NCBI GenBank assembly: GCA_016882165.1
Contig: VHBV01000089.1
Location: 1 to 5,380, forward strand
Origin: Candidatus Pelagibacterales bacterium
Lineage (GTDB): Bacteria; Pseudomonadota; Alphaproteobacteria; Rickettsiales; UBA1997
DNA: 5,380 nt
Direction of reading: 5' to 3'
Position numbers and translations under genes: made by a program. The notes below the pieces were generated by a model. That model searched no databases, was not told the origin of the DNA, and saw nothing but the letters and a program-made list of their open reading frames with translations. Of this stretch, positions 1 through 5,380 are shown piece after piece (within the stretch, counting starts at the first letter, position 1; every line of letters begins with the position of its first letter).

Positions 1-9
1 TTATTAAAA

Positions 10-729
10 ATGAGATATAGTGCAAATTTAAACATAATAATCAAAGCAATTGAAAAAGCTTCTTCTCGCTTACCTCGTGACTTTATGGAGTTGGAAAATT
101 TGCAAAATAATCCATTGTCGGCTTCAAAATTCTCTTCTGCTTGCTATAACAAAATTAAACAAACTTTAGTTGAAGATTTGTTAAAGTTTCGTCCAGAATA
201 TAACTTAATTTTTTCTGATGGTCAGGAAGTAATTAATAAAAAAGACGCTGAATATTGTTATACAATTTTTCCAGTTGATGGCATTGCAAATCTTTCTAGA
301 GCCAATCCACATTTTGCCGTTGCAATTGCATTAGAACACATCTCACCTCAGGGTCAGAAAGAATCAATATCAGTTGCTATCAATAATATTGTTGGAAACG
401 AACTTTACTATTGTGAAAAAGGCTTTGGAGCCTATGTTAGTAACCGTAGAATTAGAGTTTCAAAAAGATCTAATAATGAAACTTTTATTGTTGCTGTTGA
501 TAATTTGGATTTGGTAAAAAAAGAGGCATCTAAAAACCTAGTATTGCAAAATTATGGATGTAAAACTTTGGAAATTGCTTATTTGGCTTCTTCAAAGATT
601 GATTCTGTGATAATTCAAAACCATAAATTATTAAAACCATTTACTTTGCTTGCTCGTGAAGCTGGAGCAAAAATTGTTGAAAGTGAAAAAAATATTTTTG
701 CTGGCAACGGTTTAATTGATTTGATGTAA
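10..729 (+). CDS. suhB: Inositol-monophosphatase family protein (SuhB-like), probably catalytically inactive
   Basis: This 239-residue protein belongs to the Mg-dependent inositol monophosphatase fold. The start 'MRYSANLNIIIKA' and the 'ENLQ' at residues 29-32 match the conserved N-terminus of alphaproteobacterial SuhB-type proteins, which supports the ATG at 10. Further family landmarks are GQE at 71-73 (for GEE), PVDG at 88-91, 'NPHFAVAIALE' at 99-109, EKGFGA at 136-141 and REAGA at 216-220. Important catalytic positions are missing. The first Asp of the DPxDGT metal site is Phe87, its Thr is Ile92, and the C-terminal WDxAAG metal-binding segment is lost through an apparent deletion of about five residues after LKP (208-210). 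It is also slightly shorter than the usual 255-270 residues. The frame is intact, so a non-enzymatic role is plausible; E. coli SuhB acts with NusA in rRNA antitermination. Only nine bases precede it, so the upstream neighbour is not visible; a TAA lies at 5-7. Confidence 0.8.
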   Translation: MRYSANLNIIIKAIEKASSRLPRDFMELENLQNNPLSASKFSSACYNKIKQTLVEDLLKFRPEYNLIFSDGQEVINKKDAEYCYTIFPVDGIANLSRANPHFAVAIALEHISPQGQKESISVAINNIVGNELYYCEKGFGAYVSNRRIRVSKRSNNETFIVAVDNLDLVKKEASKNLVLQNYGCKTLEIAYLASSKIDSVIIQNHKLLKPFTLLAREAGAKIVESEKNIFAGNGLIDLM

Positions 730-749
730 TAAAGAAAAATTTAAAAAAT

Positions 750-1793
750 ATGCAATTTATTGATGAGGCAAAAATATATCTTCAAGCTGGTAACGGTGGA
801 AATGGTGCCTCAAGTTTTAGACGTGAAAAATTTATCCCACGCGGAGGTCCTGATGGAGGTGATGGAGGAAGAGGTGGAAGTATATTTTTTGAGGCAATTA
901 AAGATCTAAATACTCTGATTGATTTTCGTTTTCAACAGCAGTTTATTGCCAAAAGTGGTGTTAAGGGTCATGGTAGCAATAAAAATGGTATTTCCGGAGA
1001 TGATTTAGTTTTAAAGGTTCCTGTTGGAACACAGATTTTTTCTGAAGACGAAGAAGAGCTGCTTGCTGATATGACTCAAGATAAACAAAGAGTTGTTATT
1101 GCAAAAGGTGGAAGAGGGGGGCTTGGAAACTCTAACTTTAAAAGTTCAACAAATCGTGCTCCAACTTATGCGCAAAAAGGAGAAGAGGGTCAAAATCTTT
1201 GGGTTAACCTAAAGCTAAAGTTGCTTTCTGATGCTGGTTTACTTGGATTGCCAAATGCTGGAAAATCAACTTTCTTATCAGTAACAACTAGAGCTAAACC
1301 AAAAATTGCTGATTATCCTTTTACAACTCTAAAGCCACAACTTGGAGTAGTTTACATTGACAATAATGAGTTTGTGTTAGCAGATATTCCTGGTTTAATA
1401 AAAGGTGCAAGTGAAGGAAAAGGTTTAGGGGATCGTTTCTTAAAGCATGTTGAAAGATGCGGTGTTATGTTGCATTTAATTGATGCAAGTGCAGAAGACG
1501 TTGTATTAAGTTACAAAACAATTAGAGATGAACTTGGAGGATATAGTGAAGAATTGCTAAAAAAAGATGAAATCATAGCTTTAAATAAAATTGATCTTTT
1601 GAGTGATGAAGAAATAAAAGAGAAAACTGCGTATTTAAAAGAATTTTTGAAATCTCAAGGTGTTAAAAGAGTAAAAATATTTGCTATATCTGGCGCAACT
1701 TCTAAAGGAACAAAAGATGTATTGCGTGAACTTGATAAAAAAATAAAGAAATATAAAGAAGCAGAAAATAATAATGATAGTGGAAGCGAATAA
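750..1793 (+). CDS. obgE: GTPase ObgE/CgtA, ribosome assembly
   Basis: This is a full-length Obg-family GTPase of 347 residues. It is known to bind the 50S subunit during late assembly and to link growth with nucleotide status in the cytoplasm. Residues 1-158 form the glycine-rich Obg fold, with 'FIDEAKIYLQAGNGGNG', the run 'RGGPDGGDGGRGG' at 31-43 and 'KGGRGGLGN' at 119-127. The G domain follows: G1 P-loop GLPNAGKST at 166-174, G2 within YPFTTLKP at 189-196, G3 DIPGLIKGA at 212-220, G4 NKID at 279-282 and a G5-like ISGAT at 313-317. The tail is a short Lys/Glu/Asn-rich extension, so no extra C-terminal domain is present. It starts 20 bases after the suhB-like stop with no clear Shine-Dalgarno sequence, and its last 20 bases overlap the next gene. 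All catalytic motifs are intact and the identification is secure. Confidence 0.98.
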   Translation: MQFIDEAKIYLQAGNGGNGASSFRREKFIPRGGPDGGDGGRGGSIFFEAIKDLNTLIDFRFQQQFIAKSGVKGHGSNKNGISGDDLVLKVPVGTQIFSEDEEELLADMTQDKQRVVIAKGGRGGLGNSNFKSSTNRAPTYAQKGEEGQNLWVNLKLKLLSDAGLLGLPNAGKSTFLSVTTRAKPKIADYPFTTLKPQLGVVYIDNNEFVLADIPGLIKGASEGKGLGDRFLKHVERCGVMLHLIDASAEDVVLSYKTIRDELGGYSEELLKKDEIIALNKIDLLSDEEIKEKTAYLKEFLKSQGVKRVKIFAISGATSKGTKDVLRELDKKIKKYKEAENNNDSGSE

Positions 1794-2535
1794 AAAAGCG
1801 GCTTTAATTACCGGTGGAGCAAAAAGAATAGGAAAAGAAATTGCTCTTAGCCTTGCTTCACAAGGTTATGATATTGTTATTAGTTATAATAAATCAGATT
1901 TTGATGCAAAAAATTTAGCAGAGAAAATAATAAAAAATTTTTCTGTAAAATGCGAAATTTTTTCTTGTAACCTACAAGATGAAAAAGAAGCGCAAGACTT
2001 AATAAAATTTGCTATACAAAAATTTCCATATTTAAATCTTTTGATTAACAACGCTTCGATTTTCAATAAATCAAAGTTTCTTGAAGAGAACATTTCAAAA
2101 TTTAAAGAAAACTTAAATATACATCTAATTTCTCCACTGTTTTTATCAAAAATTTTTGCACAACATGTTATTAATAATAAAACTGTAGATGCTCAAATTA
2201 TTAATATGGTTGATAAAAATATTGTGCGTTTTGATACTAGTTATTTTTACTATCTAATGAGCAAAAAGTTTTTAGCAGAGTTTACTAAAATGTTATCTTT
2301 AGAATTGGCTCCTTTTATAAGAGTAAATGCAATTGCACCAGGTTTTATTTTAAATAGCGTTAATGAAGAAAATCCATCTTTAGAAACTCAAAATTTAATT
2401 AAAAAAATTCCTCTCAAAAAGCAAGGTGACGTAAAAAATATTTTGGAAACAGTTCAATTTTTATTGAGTAATAATTTTGTAACGGGACAAATTCTATTTA
2501 TTGACGGCGGTGCTTCTTTAAATCACGCTGGATAA
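1774..2535 (+). CDS. SDR family oxidoreductase, pteridine-reductase-like
   Basis: This 253-residue protein is a classical-length short-chain dehydrogenase/reductase. The Rossmann nucleotide loop is TGGAKRIG at residues 13-20; Arg in place of the usual Gly is typical of pteridine reductase/FolM-type members and fits NADPH use. NNAS at 92-95 corresponds to the NNAG motif. The catalytic Tyr and Lys are Y160 and K164 in a YxxxK motif. Asp147 stands where most SDRs have the catalytic Ser, and the D-13-Y-4-K spacing equals that of the Asp-Tyr-Lys triad in protozoan PTR1. 'RVNAIAPG' at 183-190 and 'FIDGGASL' at 242-249 complete the fold. The inferred role is reduction of a dihydropterin or dihydrofolate; substrate cannot be read from sequence. 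The ATG at 1774 lies inside obgE in another frame, and a GTG at 1780 is a possible alternative start. The overlap suggests translational coupling to obgE. Confidence 0.88.
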   Translation: MIVEANKKAALITGGAKRIGKEIALSLASQGYDIVISYNKSDFDAKNLAEKIIKNFSVKCEIFSCNLQDEKEAQDLIKFAIQKFPYLNLLINNASIFNKSKFLEENISKFKENLNIHLISPLFLSKIFAQHVINNKTVDAQIINMVDKNIVRFDTSYFYYLMSKKFLAEFTKMLSLELAPFIRVNAIAPGFILNSVNEENPSLETQNLIKKIPLKKQGDVKNILETVQFLLSNNFVTGQILFIDGGASLNHAG

Positions 2536-2560
2536 AAAAGTTTTTAACAAACTATAACAC

Positions 2561-3376
2561 ATGACTGAAATTCTTGGAATATTCGCTGGACGTGGTTCAT
2601 TACCAAAAATCTTAATTGAAGATTGTCAAAAAAAAGGCCGTAAATTCGTACTGTTTTTATTGGAATCTGAAGAATATGAAATTGATTACTCAGAATTTAA
2701 TCCGATAAAACTTCCTTACGGAGCAATTGATAGTTTTTTGCAAGTTGCTAGAGAAAATAAAGTTAAAGAATTGGTTTTTATTGGCGCTGTTAATAAGCCA
2801 AATTTTTCCGAGATTAAACCTGATAAGAAAGGTGCTGTTTTAATTGCCAAAATTTTAGCAAACAAAATTTTAGGTGACGATTCGGTATTAAAGACCGTTA
2901 TAGGTTTTTTTGAAAAAGAAGGTTTCAAGATTATAAGAATTGATGATTTATTGGATTGTGTTGTATCCAAAAAAGGAATTTTAACAATTAATCAGCCAAA
3001 TGATGATAATTTGGCCGATATCCAAATTGGTATTAAAGCAATTAAAGCTTTCTCAGATTTTGATGTTGGACAGTCTTTGATTGTAGCACAAAAACAAATT
3101 ATTGCAGTTGAAGCTTTAGAAGGCACAGATCAAATGATAAAAAGATGTGCTGAGTTGAAGTTTGATTATAAAGATAAAGCAATTTTGATAAAAATGAAAA
3201 AGCGCAAGCAAAGTAAAAAAGTTGACTTGCCAACAATTGGATTAGAAACCATTAATAATTGTTTTGCTTCCAATATCAAAGGAATTGCAATTCAAGCTAA
3301 CTCAACTTTGGTTTTAGAAAAAGAAAAAGTTATTGAATCGGCAAACAAATTAGGATTATTTTTAATAGTAATTTAG
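2561..3376 (+). CDS. lpxI: UDP-2,3-diacylglucosamine pyrophosphatase LpxI (lipid A synthesis)
   Basis: LpxI hydrolyses UDP-2,3-diacylglucosamine to lipid X and UMP, the fourth step of lipid A synthesis, at the inner face of the inner membrane. It replaces LpxH in most alphaproteobacteria. The 271 residues match the family (formerly DUF1009) over the full length: GIFAGRGSLP at 6-15, GAVNKP at 75-80, PDKKG at 87-91, GDDSVL at 105-110, the FEKEGF segment at 117-122, DVGQSLIV at 168-175, AVEALEGTDQMIKR at 182-195 and VDLPTIG at 221-227. Asp222 in VDLP is probably the residue matching the functionally important Asp225 of Caulobacter LpxI; that equivalence is my inference from position. The start agrees with the family N-terminus. 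It follows the SDR by 25 bases without a recognisable ribosome binding site, and its TAG abuts the next ATG. Its presence implies that the organism makes lipid A. Confidence 0.95.
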   Translation: MTEILGIFAGRGSLPKILIEDCQKKGRKFVLFLLESEEYEIDYSEFNPIKLPYGAIDSFLQVARENKVKELVFIGAVNKPNFSEIKPDKKGAVLIAKILANKILGDDSVLKTVIGFFEKEGFKIIRIDDLLDCVVSKKGILTINQPNDDNLADIQIGIKAIKAFSDFDVGQSLIVAQKQIIAVEALEGTDQMIKRCAELKFDYKDKAILIKMKKRKQSKKVDLPTIGLETINNCFASNIKGIAIQANSTLVLEKEKVIESANKLGLFLIVI

Positions 3377-4621
3377 ATGTCTGAAAAGCAAATTTACTAC
3401 CCACATCTAGTAGATCAGTTACCTTCATCTGTTATAAAAATCTTTGATATTTTTTCACAAAGCAATGATTCAATAAGACTTGTTGGAGGTTGTGTTAGAG
3501 ATTTATTGTTAGAAATTGAAGTTAGCGATTTTGATTTTGCTACTAAGCTATTACCCAATCAAATATTGGAAATTTTAAAAGAAAATGGTGTTAAAGCAAT
3601 TCCTACTGGAATTGAATTTGGCACTATTACAGCAGTAATTGATGGAAGAAATTTTGAAATTACAACTCTAAGAAAAGAAAGCGAAACAAATGGTCGACAT
3701 TTTAAAGCAGAATTCATAGATGATTATTTTGTTGATGCTTCCAGACGCGATTTTACAATTAATGCTTTATATCTAGATAAGAAAGGTGTGGTTTATGATT
3801 ATTTTGATGGAATTTTAGATATACAAAATAAAAAAGTTCGATTTATAGGTAATGCTGAGGAAAGAATAGAAGAAGACTATTTGAGAATATTAAGGTTTTT
3901 TAGGTTTAGTTCTAGATATGCAAGTGAAATAGATGAAGTTGGTTTTTTAGCTTGCATTAGTAGTAAGAAAAACCTTTCCAAGTTGTCCAGAGAAAGAATT
4001 CGATCAGAGTTTATTAAGTTGATTTTGGCACCGCAGAAATACTTAGTTATTGAAATTTTAGAAAAAATGCAACAACAACTAATTACTAAGCATTTATTTA
4101 GTTGTGAAATTGATATAGACAGCTTGAAAGAAATTCTAAAAATTGAAGAAAAATTAGGAATTTTCTTGAATCAAAAACTTAAAATAGCTGTTTTGTTTTT
4201 AAATACGGTTGATGATTGGAAGTTATTTTTTAAAGAAATTTCTGCAACAAATCTTGAGAAAAAATATTTCCAGCTATTAAAAATACTACTTCAAGATGAT
4301 CAACAGTTAGACAAAAAATCTTTAAAACGTTTATTAGTGTTTAATCAAAAAGAATTAGTTTTAGATTATTATATTTTTCGTCAAACAAAGGAAAATCAAA
4401 ATACAGAAGATATAAATTCAAATATATCTTTCATAAAAAATTTTGAACTTCCTGAATTTCCTCTGAATGGTGAAGATATAAAAAATATTGGTTATGTAGG
4501 AAAAGATATTGGTAACGCTATTTGCTTGGCTAAAGAAGCTTGGATAGAAAGTAATTTTTCTTTCGGAAAAAAAGATTTATTGCAAGTTTTATCGCAAAAA
4601 AGTGGTATTAATAGTGACTAA
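3377..4621 (+). CDS. cca: CCA tRNA nucleotidyltransferase (class II)
   Basis: The product adds or repairs the 3' CCA end of tRNAs in the cytoplasm, using CTP and ATP without a nucleic acid template. It has 414 residues. The head domain carries LVGGCVRD at 35-42 and the metal-binding DFD at 51-53. 'ITTLRKE' (95-101) and the RRDFTINAL motif (123-131) follow in the neck, with FDG-x2-DI at 143-149. EDYLR at 166-170 is the EDxxR nucleotide-selecting motif, followed by RILRFFRF at 170-177 and LSRERIRSEF at 203-212. The later region (about 220-355) is divergent and helical, and the C-terminus has the recurring 'NGEDI...VGKDIGNAI' pattern seen in alphaproteobacterial members. Class II also contains poly(A) polymerases; I do not see their GRRFxxxHV-type signature, and 'GIEFGTI' at 78-84 fits CCA enzymes, so CCA addition is preferred. 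The ATG directly follows the lpxI TAG with zero spacing, which suggests reinitiation. Confidence 0.95.
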   Translation: MSEKQIYYPHLVDQLPSSVIKIFDIFSQSNDSIRLVGGCVRDLLLEIEVSDFDFATKLLPNQILEILKENGVKAIPTGIEFGTITAVIDGRNFEITTLRKESETNGRHFKAEFIDDYFVDASRRDFTINALYLDKKGVVYDYFDGILDIQNKKVRFIGNAEERIEEDYLRILRFFRFSSRYASEIDEVGFLACISSKKNLSKLSRERIRSEFIKLILAPQKYLVIEILEKMQQQLITKHLFSCEIDIDSLKEILKIEEKLGIFLNQKLKIAVLFLNTVDDWKLFFKEISATNLEKKYFQLLKILLQDDQQLDKKSLKRLLVFNQKELVLDYYIFRQTKENQNTEDINSNISFIKNFELPEFPLNGEDIKNIGYVGKDIGNAICLAKEAWIESNFSFGKKDLLQVLSQKSGINSD

Positions 4622-4647
4622 AGTTTACTTAAATTGAAATATTTTAT
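4622..4647. other. Convergent intergenic gap between cca and the minus-strand gene
   Basis: This 26-base AT-rich gap lies between two converging stop codons. An imperfect AT-only inverted repeat (AAATA-TTT-TATTT) sits at its right end, but there is no GC-bearing stem followed by a U-run on either strand. Transcription from both sides probably ends within or past the opposing gene, or by a factor-dependent route. Confidence 0.5.
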
Positions 4648-5380
4648 TTACTGTGCTTGACTCTGATTTGGAATTTTGGTTGGAGGAGTTATTGTTTTAT
4701 TAGTTATATTATTTTCAGGATTTCCTTCTATAACCGAAGATGAAGCAAGTAAAAATGATTGGTTTGGATGTAATTCAAATTTAGTTACAACTTGATTATT
4801 TGAGTTAACTATTACCTCATCATCTGAATTAAGACCAAGAAGAATTTTCCATTTAGTTGGACTCATTGTCCATGTAATTGATGCCTTATCTTTTGATATC
4901 GAGCTTATATAGATTTCAGCGCTTTTGTTATTTTCTTCAGATGTGATTTTCTTGTTGTTAATCCAAACTGACCAGTAATTTTTGTCTATATACATTATAG
5001 AAGCTAAAAAAGCATAAGATTTTCTGTTAGGGTCAATTTCTTCACCAGGTTTTTGAGATCCATTAGGAGAATACAATTGTCCTGTTTTAAAAGAATCTAC
5101 AGCCTTATTTATATCTTCATTTTCTTGTTCATCAAACATCAAAGAAGAGATTTTTCCGTTTCCTAGCAATACGTTACCAATTCCATTCTGAATTTTATCA
5201 AGAAGCGATTCAGAATTAGTTTTGCTTTCTTTTGATATTTCTGAAGATAATGTTTCATTGGTTACTTTTTCTTCTGTTTTTTTTGTATCAGAAACTTGCT
5301 CTACAAGATCTTTTAACTCTTTATTTCGGCTTGAAATATCTTCAATACTATTTTTTATTTTTTCTTCATTTGACTTTAAA
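4648..5380 (-). CDS. Partial protein: coiled coil, linker and unrecognised C-terminal domain
   Basis: The minus-strand frame ends at a TAA (4648-4650) and is open through the window edge, giving 243 visible residues without a stop or a Met in the first 70. The true start lies beyond position 5380; the TTG at 5167-5169 reads as an internal Leu. Counting from the edge, residues 1-29 form heptads with Leu1, Ile8, Ile15, Leu22 and Val29 at one core position. Residues about 30-60 are a Ser/Glu/Lys/Thr-rich linker. Residues about 121-219 look like a compact beta-rich domain with 'SIMYIDKNYWSVWINNKKI' and 'FELHPNQSF' as its most distinctive stretches. The tail is rich in Pro, Asn, Thr and Gln. I do not recognise the family. 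The 'Y...W.VWIN..KI' pattern faintly recalls periplasmic domains of GspB/PilP-type secretion and pilus proteins, which is only a guess. It converges on cca. Confidence 0.8.
   Translation of the reverse strand, partial: LKSNEEKIKNSIEDISSRNKELKDLVEQVSDTKKTEEKVTNETLSSEISKESKTNSESLLDKIQNGIGNVLLGNGKISSLMFDEQENEDINKAVDSFKTGQLYSPNGSQKPGEEIDPNRKSYAFLASIMYIDKNYWSVWINNKKITSEENNKSAEIYISSISKDKASITWTMSPTKWKILLGLNSDDEVIVNSNNQVVTKFELHPNQSFLLASSSVIEGNPENNITNKTITPPTKIPNQSQAQ

Larger units (their letters stand above)
10..4621 (+). other. Probable five-gene operon suhB-like - obgE - SDR - lpxI - cca
   Basis: Five co-directional genes are separated by 20 bases, a 20-base overlap, 25 bases and 0 bases. No gap could hold both a terminator and a promoter, and I see no convincing -35/-10 pair. 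The promoter is probably left of the window. Internal promoters inside coding sequence cannot be excluded. Confidence 0.7.

Noticed and set aside
1884..2093. 69-codon open frame on the minus strand inside the SDR
   Set aside because: It lies wholly within a well-supported gene, has no recognisable motif and reads as an antisense shadow of AT-rich coding sequence.
2536..2552. Possible hairpin GTTT-AAAC between the SDR and lpxI
   Set aside because: The stem is about four base pairs, nearly all AT, with no U-run; too weak to call a terminator or attenuator.
2553..2558. TATAAC resembling a -10 promoter element just before lpxI
   Set aside because: It ends two bases before the ATG, too close for a transcript carrying the start codon, and no -35 partner was seen; such hexamers are common by chance in AT-rich DNA.
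2716..2970. 84-codon open frame on the minus strand inside lpxI
   Set aside because: It is antisense to conserved LpxI coding sequence with Lys/Ser/Ile-rich shadow composition and no independent support.
3377..4621. Poly(A) polymerase (pcnB) as the identity of the nucleotidyltransferase
   Set aside because: The PAP-type GRRFxxxHV signature is not seen and the neck motifs fit CCA-adding enzymes better, though class II members are often cross-annotated.
4622..4650. Bidirectional terminator in the convergent gap
   Set aside because: Only an AT-only imperfect inverted repeat is present, which background composition explains.

Overview
The window comes from an AT-rich, compact bacterial genome. 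Two things point to a Gram-negative alphaproteobacterium. LpxI is the lipid A pyrophosphatase used mainly by alphaproteobacteria in place of LpxH. The first gene has the N-terminal pattern typical of alphaproteobacterial SuhB-type proteins. The low GC, short gaps and eroded SuhB suggest a reduced, possibly host-associated lineage such as Rickettsiales or a relative. That placement is inference. Tryptophan is encoded by TGG where checked and all stops seen are TAA or TAG, so nothing suggests an altered code.

Layout: five genes run on the + strand (10-4621) with gaps of 0-25 bases or overlaps, and look like one transcription unit. In order they are a degenerate inositol-monophosphatase family protein (suhB-like), the ribosome-assembly GTPase obgE, a short-chain dehydrogenase with a pteridine-reductase-type active site, lpxI, and the CCA-adding tRNA nucleotidyltransferase cca. 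A 26-base gap separates cca from a convergent minus-strand gene that runs off the right edge. The visible part of that gene encodes a heptad-repeat coiled coil, a Ser/Glu/Lys-rich linker, an unrecognised compact domain and a Pro/Asn/Gln-rich tail.

The + strand genes are housekeeping functions without one shared pathway: ribosome maturation (ObgE), tRNA 3'-end maturation (Cca), lipid A synthesis (LpxI), probably pterin/folate reduction (the SDR), and possibly transcription antitermination (SuhB-like). Their tight packing suggests co-expression rather than a dedicated system.

I found no mobile element, CRISPR array, RNA gene or convincing terminator. The points most worth a second look are the SuhB homologue that has lost catalytic metal ligands but keeps an intact frame, and the partial minus-strand protein, which starts outside the window and not at the internal TTG at 5169.
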